NCBI GenBank assembly: GCA_028869255.1 | Contig: CP110972.1 | Coordinates: 625,001-689,000 of the forward strand | Reading direction: 5' to 3' | Length of the DNA: 64,000 nt | Source: Pseudomonas poae | GTDB taxonomy: Bacteria > Pseudomonadota > Gammaproteobacteria > Pseudomonadales > Pseudomonadaceae | Shown here: positions 9,895 to 18,168 of the stretch, in pieces | How positions within the stretch are numbered: the stretch's first letter is position 1 | Layout of the letters: every line of letters begins with the position of its first letter | Notes under the pieces: model-generated | Database searches by the model: none | Told to the model about the DNA's origin: nothing | Seen by the model: only the letters and a program-made list of their open reading frames with translations | Translations under genes and position numbers: made by a program

Positions 9895-10698
9895 TTACTG
9901 AGTGGTAGAAAAAGCCCGGCTTAGGCCGGGCTTTTTTTTGCCTGCGGTTTGTATCAGGCGCTGGCCGCCGAGGCGATGCAGGCGGCTTGCCCGCTGGCGG
10001 CCACCGCTGCCGATCACCAGGATCGCCGGGCTTTTCAGGGCGAATGCCTGGGCATCCTCATGCATCCGTGACAGCTCGCTGCGGCACTCGCGTTGCTGAG
10101 GCAGCGACGCATTTTCGATCATCGCCACCGGCATATCCGCAGCCATCCCGGCCTCCAGTAGTTGCTGGCGGATTTCCTCCAGCTTCGCCACGCCCATGTA
10201 CACCACCAATGTTGTCCCGCCCTCAGCCAGTGCTCGCCAGTTAAGGCGGCTGTCGTCTTGGGTATGAGCCGTGACCAGGGTGACGCCACGGCTGACACCG
10301 CGCAAAGTCAGCGGAATGTCGCAATTCGTCGCACCAGCCAACCCCGCCGTGATCCCGTTGACCAACTCAACCTCGACTCCTCGTTGGCGCAACCATATGG
10401 CCTCCTCACCACCTCGGCCAAAGATGCACGGATCGCCACCTTTGAGCCGCACCACGCACTTGCCCTGACGTGCGTACCGCAGCATCAGGCGATGGATGAA
10501 ATCCTGTGGTGTCGAACGGCAACCGCCACGTTTACCGACGGTGATCACCCGCGCATCCAGGCAATGTTCCAGTACCGCCGGGTTGACCAAGTCATCGATC
10601 ATTACCACATCGGCTTCGTTCATGGCCCGCACAGCCTTGAGGGTCAACAGCTCCGGGTCTCCGGGGCCTGCGCCCACCAGCCAGACTTTTGCATTCAT
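9895..10698 (-). CDS. cobA: Uroporphyrinogen-III C-methyltransferase (SUMT)
   Basis: A 267-residue SAM-dependent methyltransferase that methylates uroporphyrinogen III at C-2 and C-7 to give precorrin-2, the branch point to cobalamin and siroheme. Motifs are VGAGPGDPELLTLKA near the N-terminus and RLKGGDPCIFGRGGEE, both typical of CobA/CysG. The last 15 or so residues (about GKKKPGLSRAFSTTQ) are encoded through the oprF/cobA terminator, so the C-terminal tail is probably dispensable. Siroheme is the cofactor of assimilatory nitrite reductase, which fits its place at the end of the nitrate-assimilation block. Confidence 0.95.
   Translation of the reverse strand: MNAKVWLVGAGPGDPELLTLKAVRAMNEADVVMIDDLVNPAVLEHCLDARVITVGKRGGCRSTPQDFIHRLMLRYARQGKCVVRLKGGDPCIFGRGGEEAIWLRQRGVEVELVNGITAGLAGATNCDIPLTLRGVSRGVTLVTAHTQDDSRLNWRALAEGGTTLVVYMGVAKLEEIRQQLLEAGMAADMPVAMIENASLPQQRECRSELSRMHEDAQAFALKSPAILVIGSGGRQRASRLHRLGGQRLIQTAGKKKPGLSRAFSTTQ
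9909..9939. terminator. Bidirectional terminator between oprF and cobA
   Basis: An AGCCCGGC/GCCGGGCT stem with a short loop (9913-9932) is preceded by an A-run and followed by eight T residues, so it can terminate in both directions. It lies inside the 3' coding end of cobA on the minus strand. Confidence 0.85.
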
Positions 10699-10723
10699 GG
10701 GGGTTCCCTCGTGTCGAAGTAGG

Positions 10724-12394
10724 TCAGCTGTGAAAAAGTGAATAAAGCAGCACTAGATTGATCAGCATCGAAAGCAGGGCCAAGGTTCGCCAGACCTTCA
10801 ACGGCTCGCGCTCCAGCAATGGCCTGGGGCGAATGCTCAGCTCTCGCCGGTCAGCCTGTTCCAGCACCAGCAGCCATTCCTCGGCAGTCTCGAAGCGCTG
10901 CGCCGGCTGGGCGGCCACGGCTCGTTCCAGACTGAGCGGCAACCAATCCGGCAGGTCGGGGCGATAACGGCTGGCACTGATGGGCTGGTTGAACCTGGGC
11001 CGTTGGAAGGCTTCGATTTCACCGTAGGGGTAATGCCCGGTCAGCAGGTAATACAGGGTCACGCCCGCGCTGTACAAATCCTGCTGGGCTGTAGGGCGCT
11101 CACCACTGAATGCCTCGGGGGCAATAAAGCTCGGCGTGCCGGGCAGCACGTGTGCGCGGTCCTCCGAGAGACCCGGGCAGTACGCCAGGCCGAAATCCAG
11201 CACGCGCAGTTCAGCGTCGTCCCCCAGCAGCAGGTTTTCCGGTTTGATGTCGCGGTGCAGGATCTGCCGTCGGTGCAGCATGCCCACCGCCCGCAGCAAG
11301 CGTTCGGCCACCGACTGCCATTGCGCCAGGGGCAATGGGCCTTGTTGCTGGAATAATTCGGCCAGGGTTTTTCCCGGGTATTCGCGCATCACATAGTACA
11401 AATGCTGACGCCCGCTGGCGGCATGCACTTCAGGAAACGCCCGCCCGGCCACGCGCCGCAAAAACCATTCCTCGGACAACAATGCCTGTCCCGCATCGCC
11501 GTCATCGTCGCGGCTCAGCGGCAGGGTTTTCAGCAGCCAGGGTTGCTGTTGGGCATCGCGTACCCGGTACAGCAATGACTGTCGACTGTGCGCCAGCACG
11601 GTTTCCACCTGCCAGCCTTCAAAGTGTTGCCCGGCCTTCAACGGCGGCGGCAGCGGCCATTGCTGCAACTGCACCAGCGCGTCGCCCAGGGTGGCTGCGC
11701 CGAGTGTATCGACGCGCACCAGCAAGGCGCTGGCATTGTCCTGGCTGCCCGCCAGGTGCGCGGCAGTCACCAGGGTGTTGACTGCCAGATCCAGGTCAAC
11801 CTGCTCTCGCAGGATGGCGCTGATGCTGTGATCGCCAAGGGTCGCCCACACGCCATCACTGAGCAGCAGGAAACACTCGCCCTCGCGCAACTGGCCATCC
11901 AGAAAATCCAGCACCAGGTGTTGATCCAGCCCGAGTGCACGCTTGAGCACATGCTGCATCCCCGGCTGTTCCCATACGTGATCCTCGCTGATGCGCTGCA
12001 ACTCACCGTCCAGCCAGCGATACGCCCGGCAATCGCCGACATGGGCCAGGGTGAACCGCTGGCCGCGAAACACCAGGGCACTGAGGGTCGTAAGCAACGG
12101 CTGGCCACCGCCATTGGCCTGCAGCCAGCGATTCTGCGCGAGCAGCAAGCGCTCCAGCGCCTGGGCCACGCCCCAGGTTTGCGGCGTGGCGTAGTAATCC
12201 AGGGCCAGGGCCTGCAAGGTCGAGCGTGCGGCCAGGCCACCGTCGGCACATTGGCTCACGCCGTCGGCCATGGCGCACAGGTAGCCTTTGCTCGCCGCCA
12301 GTTCCGCGACGGGGGTGACCACGCGCACGGCGTCTTGGTTTTCCGCGCGTGGGCCGATGGCGCTGGCTTGGGCGACGCTCAGTTGCAGGCTCAT
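10724..12394 (-). CDS. Fused PP2C-type phosphatase and Ser/Thr protein kinase
   Basis: A 556-residue fusion. The N-terminal PP2C-like phosphatase (about 1-245) has MADGVSQCADGG and AHVGDCRAYRW motifs. The Hanks-type kinase domain (about 270-520) has HRDIKPENLL catalytic and DFGLAY metal-binding motifs. A C-terminal membrane anchor (LALLSMLINLVLLYSLF) follows. The start ATG at 12394 overlaps the stop of the transporter upstream (TGATG), so the two are translationally coupled. The open frame runs back to 12970 but only as out-of-frame transporter sequence. A kinase of this type accompanies nasA in P. aeruginosa. Its substrates are unknown. Confidence 0.9.
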   Translation of the reverse strand: MSLQLSVAQASAIGPRAENQDAVRVVTPVAELAASKGYLCAMADGVSQCADGGLAARSTLQALALDYYATPQTWGVAQALERLLLAQNRWLQANGGGQPLLTTLSALVFRGQRFTLAHVGDCRAYRWLDGELQRISEDHVWEQPGMQHVLKRALGLDQHLVLDFLDGQLREGECFLLLSDGVWATLGDHSISAILREQVDLDLAVNTLVTAAHLAGSQDNASALLVRVDTLGAATLGDALVQLQQWPLPPPLKAGQHFEGWQVETVLAHSRQSLLYRVRDAQQQPWLLKTLPLSRDDDGDAGQALLSEEWFLRRVAGRAFPEVHAASGRQHLYYVMREYPGKTLAELFQQQGPLPLAQWQSVAERLLRAVGMLHRRQILHRDIKPENLLLGDDAELRVLDFGLAYCPGLSEDRAHVLPGTPSFIAPEAFSGERPTAQQDLYSAGVTLYYLLTGHYPYGEIEAFQRPRFNQPISASRYRPDLPDWLPLSLERAVAAQPAQRFETAEEWLLVLEQADRRELSIRPRPLLEREPLKVWRTLALLSMLINLVLLYSLFHS

Positions 12395-13605
12395 CAGACG
12401 CGTGCGGCAGTCACAGCGGCCGAACCCCAAGTGGTTCTCCAGCGACGTTTGACGCCGTGCAGCCCGAACCAGGCCAACACGCCCAGGCTGGCGAACAACC
12501 ACAGGGCCAGCTGATAGCTGCCGGTGCTTTGTTTGATTGCACCCATGCCCGCTGCCAGGGCGAAACCGCCGATGCCGCCGGCCATGCCGATCAGGCCGGT
12601 CATCACGCCGATTTCGCGACGGAAACGCTGGGGCACCAATTGAAACACTGCGCCATTGCCGGCACCCAGGCCCAGCATGGTGCAGACGAACAACGCCAGT
12701 GCCGCATAGGAGCTGGGCAGGTTGAAACCGACTGCGGCGATGCAGATCGCCGCCACGCTGTACATGCCCAGCAGGGTGCGAATCCCGCCAAAGCGGTCGG
12801 CCAGGGCCCCGCCCAGTGGGCGCATCAGGCTGCCACCGAACACACAGGCGGCGGTGTAGTAGCCGGCAGTCACCGGGCTCAAGCCGTATTGGTCGTTGAA
12901 ATAGCCGGGCAGGGCGCTGGCCAGGCCGATAAAGCCGCCGAAGGTCACGCTGTAAAAGAACATGAACCACCAGCTATCGCGGTCGCCCAGGGCCTTGAAG
13001 TAGTCGGCCATGGATTTGGCTTTCGGGCGTTCAGGGGCATTGCGGGCCAGCCAGGCAAAGACGATCAGGGTCAGCACCAGTGGAATCAGCGCAAAACCGA
13101 ACACATTGCTCCAGCCAAACGCGGCCGCCAGCACCGGCGCCAGCAAGGCGGCGAACACGGTGCCCGAGTTGCCGGCGCCGGCAATCCCCATGGCTTTGCC
13201 CTGGTGTTCAGCCGGGTACCACTGGGAGGCCAGCGGCAGGGCTACCGCAAAGGACGCACCGGCCATGCCCAGGAACACGCCCAGCAGCAAGGCTTGCTCG
13301 TAGCTGTGGATTCCCAGTTTCCAGGCACCGAACAGCGCGACGATCACAATCACTTGGCCGATCAGCCCGGCGGTTTTGGGCGACAGTTTGTCGGCCAGCA
13401 TGCCCATCAGGAAACGCAGCACCGCACCCGCCAGGATCGGCGTCGCCACCACCAGGCCGCGCTGCTGGGTGGTCAGGTGCAGGTCGGCGGCAATCTGCAC
13501 CGCCAGCGGGCCCAGGAGGTACCAGACCATAAAGCTCAGGTCGAAATACAGGAACGCGGCAAACAGGGTCGGGGTGTGCCCGGATTTCCAGAAGCTTGAT
13601 TTCAT
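12394..13605 (-). CDS. nasA: Nitrate/nitrite transporter, NarK/NasA type (MFS)
   Basis: A 403-residue major facilitator with about 12 transmembrane helices. Two nitrate-signature-like glycine-rich stretches are visible: GIAGAGNSGTVFAALLAP and GLGAGNGAVFQLVP. The start ATG 13605 has GAGGTG upstream and gives MKSSFWKSGHTPT; the longer open frame to 13731 is the leader read through. It imports nitrate for assimilation. It lies downstream of nasT behind an ANTAR-type leader (13700-13781), so expression should depend on NasT antitermination. Its stop overlaps the start of the kinase gene. Confidence 0.92.
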   Translation of the reverse strand: MKSSFWKSGHTPTLFAAFLYFDLSFMVWYLLGPLAVQIAADLHLTTQQRGLVVATPILAGAVLRFLMGMLADKLSPKTAGLIGQVIVIVALFGAWKLGIHSYEQALLLGVFLGMAGASFAVALPLASQWYPAEHQGKAMGIAGAGNSGTVFAALLAPVLAAAFGWSNVFGFALIPLVLTLIVFAWLARNAPERPKAKSMADYFKALGDRDSWWFMFFYSVTFGGFIGLASALPGYFNDQYGLSPVTAGYYTAACVFGGSLMRPLGGALADRFGGIRTLLGMYSVAAICIAAVGFNLPSSYAALALFVCTMLGLGAGNGAVFQLVPQRFRREIGVMTGLIGMAGGIGGFALAAGMGAIKQSTGSYQLALWLFASLGVLAWFGLHGVKRRWRTTWGSAAVTAARV

Positions 13606-13699
13606 CACGCACCTCAACGGTTGGGAGTCTTGTAAGAAGGCCTGGTGATGGAACAGCCGGCTAGGGCCGCCCCACCTGCCCCATGAAGGGGCCAAAACG

Positions 13700-13781
13700 A
13701 AAAAACGCCGCCACCGGGTTCGCGAGGGCAAACCGGATGTGCGACGTCTTTGTCGTGGAGGGGCAACCGCCGTTGGCTACC
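13700..13781 (-). promoter_or_regulatory. ANTAR-type antitermination leader of the nitrate transporter operon
   Basis: Read on the minus strand, two short hairpins precede a terminator. P1 (13781-13762) has the stem GGTAGCC/GGTTGCC with hexaloop AACGGC. P2 (13755-13742) has the stem CGAC/GTCG with hexaloop AAAGAC. Both loops have A at position 1 and G at position 4, the known recognition features of ANTAR proteins. They are 6 nt apart. The terminator (13746-13700) pairs CGTCGC with GGCGGCG around an inner CCGG/CCGG hairpin and ends in six U. Its 5' arm includes the 3' arm of P2, so the two folds exclude each other. NasT, encoded just upstream, is the obvious binding protein. Confidence 0.8.
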
Positions 13782-13813
13782 TGTGATGATTCTTTAGCAA
13801 GAGCTGAGCCACA

Positions 13814-14389
13814 TCAGCCAAGCAATTCACTCATGGCGATAATCTGCTCCGCCACCTGGATCAGTTTCTGCTGGCGGCTCATGGCCTGGCGGCGCATCAG
13901 GGTGTAGGCCTCTTCTTCGTTGCAGTCCTTCATTTTCATCAACATGCCTTTCGCCAGCTCGATGCGCTTGCGCTCGGCCAATTGCTGGTCGCGGGCTTGA
14001 AGCTGGGCGCGCAAGGCCTGGTCGCTTTCAAAGCGGGCCATGGCCACGTCAAGGATCGGCTGCAGCCGCTGCGCCTGGATGCCTTCGACGATGTAGGCGC
14101 TGACCCCGGATTTGATCGCCTGGCGCATCACGTTCGGGTCGTGTTCGTCGGTAAACATCACGATCGGGCGTGGCTGGTCGCGGCTGACCAGCACCACTTG
14201 TTCCATCACATCGCGGCCGGGTGACTCGGTATCGATCAGAATCACGTCCGGGCGCACCGTTTCGACGCGTGCGGGCAGGTCGATGGTCAGCCCGGACTCA
14301 TCGATCACCTCAAAACCGGCTTCGATCAGCGCCGCCCTGAGCCGGCCGACCTTGCGCGGGGTGTCGTTGATCAACAGGATTCGCAGCAT
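13814..14389 (-). CDS. nasT: NasT, ANTAR-domain response regulator / antiterminator
   Basis: A 191-residue protein with an N-terminal receiver-like domain (MLRILLINDTPRKV, about 1-120), a coiled linker, and a C-terminal ANTAR RNA-binding domain (about 130-190: RKRIELAKGMLMKMKDCNEEEAYTLMRRQAM). NasT binds paired hexaloop hairpins in leader RNA and prevents termination. NasS holds it inactive without nitrate. It follows nasS by 12 bp and precedes the transporter, whose leader has the matching RNA structure. Confidence 0.95.
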   Translation of the reverse strand: MLRILLINDTPRKVGRLRAALIEAGFEVIDESGLTIDLPARVETVRPDVILIDTESPGRDVMEQVVLVSRDQPRPIVMFTDEHDPNVMRQAIKSGVSAYIVEGIQAQRLQPILDVAMARFESDQALRAQLQARDQQLAERKRIELAKGMLMKMKDCNEEEAYTLMRRQAMSRQQKLIQVAEQIIAMSELLG

Positions 14390-14401
14390 AGAGTTCTCCT
14401 G

Positions 14402-15628
14402 TCAGCGCAAGGCTTGGCGGGTGGCCGGGTCGGCGATGGCATGCAGGCGGAAGCTGCGGGCATAACCGGCGGGGTCGGAACCGTCCCAGATCTTGCCGTC
14501 GATCAGTTGGCTGCTGCGCATGTCCTGGCCATTGTCGGTGATGCCCAATGCATCGGCGGCCTGGCGATACAGAGCCAACTGCTGTACCTGACGGGCAACG
14601 CCCAGGTAATCCGGGTCTTCGCGCAGCAGGCCCCAGCGCCGGAACTGGGTCATGAACCACATGCCATCGCAGAGGTAGGGCAGGTTGACTGCACCGCCGG
14701 CAAAGAAACGCAGGGCGTGAGGGTCCTGCCACTGGTTGCCCAGGCCATCCTCATAGGCCCCGAGCAGGCGCGGTTCGATGCAGTCGAGCGGGGCGTCGAG
14801 GTAGTCGCTGCCGCTGAGTAATTGCGCGGTGGAGCGGCGGTTTTCGGTGTTCTGCTCGATAAAACGGCTGGCCTCCAGGATAGCCATCACCAGTACGCGT
14901 GCGGTGTTGGGGTACTGGTCGACGAACGCTTGGGTGCAACCGAGCACCTTTTCCGGATGATTCGGCCAGATCGCCTGAGTGGTCGCCAGGGTAAAGCCCT
15001 GGTTTTGCTTGACCGCACTGGCACACCAGGGTTCGCCGACGCAAAAGCCATCGATGCGCCCGGCCTGCAGGTGCGCAACCATTTGCGGCGGGGGCACCAC
15101 TACGCTGTCCACATCCTGCAAGGGATGAATACCTTGGCTTGCGAGCCAGTAATACAGCCACATGGCATGGGTGCCTGTAGGAAAGGTCTGGGCGAAGGTC
15201 AGTTTTGTTCGACTTTGGTGCACGTGCCGGTCCAGCGCCTCAGGAGTGGTCACTCCTTGCGCTTGCAGCCCGTGAGACAGGTTGATGCTCTGGCCATTCT
15301 GGTTCAGCCCCATCAGCACGGCCATGTCGGTGGGCGCGACGCCGCCGATGCCCAGGTGCACGGCATAGATCAGCCCATACAGGCTGTGGGCGGCATCCAG
15401 CTCGCCGCTGACCAGCTTGTCTCGCAGGTTGGCCCATGAGGATTGGCGCTTGAGGTTCAAGGTCAGCCCATAGGGTTGAGCGAAGCCCTGAGTGGCGGCC
15501 ACCACCAGCGACGCGCAATCGCTCAAGGCCATGAACCCCAGGTCCAGGCTGCTTTTTTCCGGGGCATCACTGCCGTTGACCCAGGCCAACGGGTCATTTA
15601 CCGGGCTGTTGCCAACCGAATCGTTCAT
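14402..15628 (-). CDS. nasS: NasS, nitrate-sensing NrtA-like protein
   Basis: A 408-residue protein of the CmpA/NrtA periplasmic-binding fold without a signal peptide, consistent with a cytoplasmic sensor rather than a transporter subunit. It binds nitrate and, when empty, sequesters NasT. ATG 15628 has AGGTAGG upstream and gives MNDSVGNSPVNDPLAW. It is the first gene of the minus-strand nasS-nasT-nasA-kinase block, preceded by a sigma-54-like promoter at 15757-15772. Confidence 0.92.
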   Translation of the reverse strand: MNDSVGNSPVNDPLAWVNGSDAPEKSSLDLGFMALSDCASLVVAATQGFAQPYGLTLNLKRQSSWANLRDKLVSGELDAAHSLYGLIYAVHLGIGGVAPTDMAVLMGLNQNGQSINLSHGLQAQGVTTPEALDRHVHQSRTKLTFAQTFPTGTHAMWLYYWLASQGIHPLQDVDSVVVPPPQMVAHLQAGRIDGFCVGEPWCASAVKQNQGFTLATTQAIWPNHPEKVLGCTQAFVDQYPNTARVLVMAILEASRFIEQNTENRRSTAQLLSGSDYLDAPLDCIEPRLLGAYEDGLGNQWQDPHALRFFAGGAVNLPYLCDGMWFMTQFRRWGLLREDPDYLGVARQVQQLALYRQAADALGITDNGQDMRSSQLIDGKIWDGSDPAGYARSFRLHAIADPATRQALR

Positions 15629-15756
15629 CAAGACCTACCTTTTCTTTCAAAAAAAAGCGCCGTTCCTTCAGATGGCGATACAAGCCATTGCAGGTAACGA
15701 CGCCTTTGTCCGTAAGCGCGCTCCGCCGTTGGTGCGCGCTTTGATACAGAGTCCAT

Positions 15757-15772
15757 AGCAAGGCACATGCCA
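15757..15772 (-). promoter_or_regulatory. Sigma-54-like -24/-12 promoter for nasS-nasT
   Basis: On the minus strand the sequence TGGCATGTGCCTTGCT matches the RpoN consensus TGGCAC-N5-TTGCW with the required 10-bp spacing between GG and GC. It lies about 130 bp upstream of nasS, consistent with nitrogen control through NtrC. I could not identify clear NtrC sites upstream. Confidence 0.65.
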
Positions 15773-15876
15773 CGGGCTGATGGCGCGGGCGGCCGTCAAC
15801 TTTCCATCAAGATTGAAAACGGCCTGCCTTTCAGTATGGCCGCCTCTCTGTGCCAGGCCATTCAGGAAAACCCAAG

Positions 15877-17340
15877 GTGTACGCGGAATTTTGCGCAACG
15901 ATGCCCCGTCTCCGACTTTGTCGCTGGCTGCTGTTTACCGTGCTGATGTCGGGCACTGTGCTTGCTTGGGGCGAAAGCTATCAAGCCCGGGATGAAAGCC
16001 TGCATACCCTGTTTACCGCACTGTCTGTGCCGTTGGGGGTACCAATCGTGGTCAGCCGCGAGGTGGCGCGCACACGCGTCAGCGGAGTATTTGATTTGGC
16101 AACGCCACAACAGACCCTGGAGGCACTTGCACAGCAGCAGGGCCTGATCTGGTACAGCGATGGGCAGGTGCTCCACGTTTATAACGCCGGCGAAGCAAAA
16201 AGCTCGGCGGTGGCGTTGCGGCATATTTCCATCGACCGGCTGCGTGCCCTCATGCGCCGCTCGGGGCTTGATGAGTCGCGCTACCCCCTGCGTGAAAGCG
16301 GGGCGCGGACATTCTATGTGTCCGGCCCACCGAACTATGTAGACCAGGTGCTTCGGCTGACCCAACTGATGGACCGGCAACGGGCAGACTTGCGCGTGGG
16401 CGCGCAGGCTTTTGCGGTGGTTCAGGTACTTAACACCCCGGTGGCTGACCGCCAATACGGCAGCCGCGACAGCCCGGTCACGGTACCGGGGATGGCGTCG
16501 ATGATCGAAACCCTGCTGGCCCGCGAGCAGAAGGGCCCCTTGGCCGACAGAAACCTTGGGGTGATCGCCTTCCCGGATGCCAACAGCCTGCTGATCAAGG
16601 GCAAGCCGGAACAGTTGAGCCTCATCCAGAAATTGGTAGCGGAGCTGGACCTGCCCAAGCGAGCGGTCGAGATCTCGCTGTGGCTGGTCGACGTGGACCG
16701 TGACGAACTGAAGGCGCTGGGCCTGGGCGGCGGCGAAAGCACCGAAGCCTCGACCACTCGGATCATGGAGCCCCAGGACGATAACCGCTTGATGGCGCAA
16801 ATCGCGCTGCTTGAGCGTCGACGGCGGGCCAGTGTGGTGACGTTACCGGTGATCCTCACCGAGGAAAATGTGCCGGCGGTATTCCAGGACAACCACACCT
16901 TCTATCTACCGGCCCCCGGGAGCGATGACGCCGACTGGAAGCCCGTACGTTATGGCACCCAGGTCAGTGTATTGCCGCGTTTTGTCGAGGCTAACCAGAT
17001 CGAGATGCGCCTGGATCTCGAGGATGGTCGCCAGGCCATTGAAGAGGGACGACGCACCCGCCCCACTGCGGTCGGGCGGGTGGGTGTCGGCAGTGTTGTT
17101 CGCGTGCCGCAGGGCAAGCGCTTATGGCTGGGTGCGTTTCGACGCGAAGCGACCGAGCAAAGGCGTAGCTCGGCGCCGGGTCGCTGGGCCCCAGTGCGCT
17201 TGTTTGTCATTCAGGCGCGAGCCGTGGGCCACGAATTCAAGGCTGTGGCGGGGGGCGTCGGGCCTCCGCCGTTGACTGCGGCGCAATACGAGCGTGTGCA
17301 GCGTGCGTTTGCGGGGCCGGGTCGTGATCTTTCCCTGTGA
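15877..17340 (+). CDS. sctC: Type III secretion-type outer-membrane secretin (SctC/InvG/YscC family)
   Basis: A 487-residue secretin with a signal peptide (LCRWLLFTVLMSGTVLAWG). N-terminal ring-forming domains follow (SLHTLFTALSVPLGVPIVVS; then two KH-like repeats, about 100-290), and then a secretin core (about 330-440) with FQDNHTFYLPAPG and VRYGTQVSVLPRF, which resemble InvG. It should form the outer-membrane ring of an injectisome. The start is uncertain: GTG 15877 has AGGA 9 bases upstream, while ATG 15901 gives MPRLRLCRW but lacks a good ribosome-binding site. It is followed by a SpoA-domain gene, a HilA-like regulator and an IagB-like gene, but no export apparatus. Confidence 0.85.
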   Translation: MYAEFCATMPRLRLCRWLLFTVLMSGTVLAWGESYQARDESLHTLFTALSVPLGVPIVVSREVARTRVSGVFDLATPQQTLEALAQQQGLIWYSDGQVLHVYNAGEAKSSAVALRHISIDRLRALMRRSGLDESRYPLRESGARTFYVSGPPNYVDQVLRLTQLMDRQRADLRVGAQAFAVVQVLNTPVADRQYGSRDSPVTVPGMASMIETLLAREQKGPLADRNLGVIAFPDANSLLIKGKPEQLSLIQKLVAELDLPKRAVEISLWLVDVDRDELKALGLGGGESTEASTTRIMEPQDDNRLMAQIALLERRRRASVVTLPVILTEENVPAVFQDNHTFYLPAPGSDDADWKPVRYGTQVSVLPRFVEANQIEMRLDLEDGRQAIEEGRRTRPTAVGRVGVGSVVRVPQGKRLWLGAFRREATEQRRSSAPGRWAPVRLFVIQARAVGHEFKAVAGGVGPPPLTAAQYERVQRAFAGPGRDLSL

Positions 17341-17355
17341 AAAAGGCGTTACACC

Positions 17356-17580
17356 ATGCATCTGGAAATTCTGCTACAGGAACAATTGGTCAGCCGCAGG
17401 CGCCTCGCGGCTTTTGCGCCAGGCAAGGTATTGCCTTTGGCCCCTGAAGCCATTCACTGCGTGGAAGTACGGGTAAACGGGCAGTTGTTTGCGTTGGGCG
17501 AACTGGTGCAGTTGGAGGACCGTTTAGGGGTTGAACTGCTTGAGGTTTATCAGGCGTGGACGCCTGTCGAGACTGAGTAG
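17356..17580 (+). CDS. Small SpoA/FliN-domain protein (C-terminal SctQ/SpaO-like)
   Basis: A 74-residue protein made almost entirely of one surface-presentation-of-antigens (SpoA/FliN) domain: GKVLPL, VEVRVNGQLFALGELVQL, DRLGVELLEV. This matches the C-terminal domain of SpaO/SctQ sorting-platform proteins, which is also made separately in several type III systems. The N-terminal SctQ domain is absent here. ATG 17356 is 15 bp after the secretin stop, so they are probably cotranscribed. It could be a true short SctQ-C/HrcQb form or what is left of a larger gene. Confidence 0.75.
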   Translation: MHLEILLQEQLVSRRRLAAFAPGKVLPLAPEAIHCVEVRVNGQLFALGELVQLEDRLGVELLEVYQAWTPVETE

Positions 17581-17736
17581 AGGAAAGTCCTACGTTGTGG
17601 TTCTTCAAGTCGCAGGATGTATGGGATTTTCCCTGGCGTGAGCGGGAAGACGGGTTTTTATAGTTGGAGGCATGGGCGCATAAGCCATTACTGGAAATAA
17701 GGATTTCAATGTCAGTCGTCGGATACCGAGGTGCGT

Positions 17737-18168
17737 ATGCTCGTCGTAAATAATCAATTGACGACACCTGCTCTGGTTTTTGCGCGCTGGACTCTGCACG
17801 GCGACGGTCGTCTGACCAGCGAGAATTCGGATGTTCAGCTGCCGCCCAAGGAGTGGCATGTGTTGCGGCTGCTGCTGGCTTGCGGCGGTACGCTGATGAC
17901 CAAGGATCGCCTGCTGGAGCTGGCGTGGCCCCAGGGTGAGGCCTCGGAAGAGTCGCTGACCCGCTGCATTTACTCACTGCGCAAATACCTTGGCGCGGAC
18001 AAAGTGTTTATCAAGACGATCTACGGGCAGGGCTATCGGTTTACATGCCCGGTGAAGGCGGATGAAGGGTATGCAACGGCGGGTGTGGCGCAAGTGGGGC
18101 GCGTGTGTTCGGTCTGCGGCCAGGTCCGCCATGCGCCGGTAAAGCGTGATCAGGTAGAACATGGCTAA
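17737..18168 (+). CDS. HilA-like winged-helix transcriptional regulator
   Basis: A 143-residue protein consisting of an OmpR/PhoB-type winged-helix DNA-binding domain (about 15-105: LPPKEWHVLRLLLACGG, LLELAWPQG, LTRCIYSLRKYLGADK, IKTIYGQGYRF) with a short cysteine-containing tail (CSVCGQVRH). There is no receiver domain. Stand-alone OmpR-type regulators of this kind (HilA, YsaE-like) activate SPI-1-type secretion genes, and the adjacent iagB-like gene matches the hilA-iagB pairing. ATG 17737 has GAGG 5 bases upstream. Its 3' end overlaps the next gene by 8 nt. Confidence 0.75.
   Translation: MLVVNNQLTTPALVFARWTLHGDGRLTSENSDVQLPPKEWHVLRLLLACGGTLMTKDRLLELAWPQGEASEESLTRCIYSLRKYLGADKVFIKTIYGQGYRFTCPVKADEGYATAGVAQVGRVCSVCGQVRHAPVKRDQVEHG

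Noticed and set aside
12395..12970. N-terminal extension of the phosphatase-kinase frame up to 12970
   Set aside because: It is the nitrate transporter read in another frame; family similarity starts at ATG 12394.
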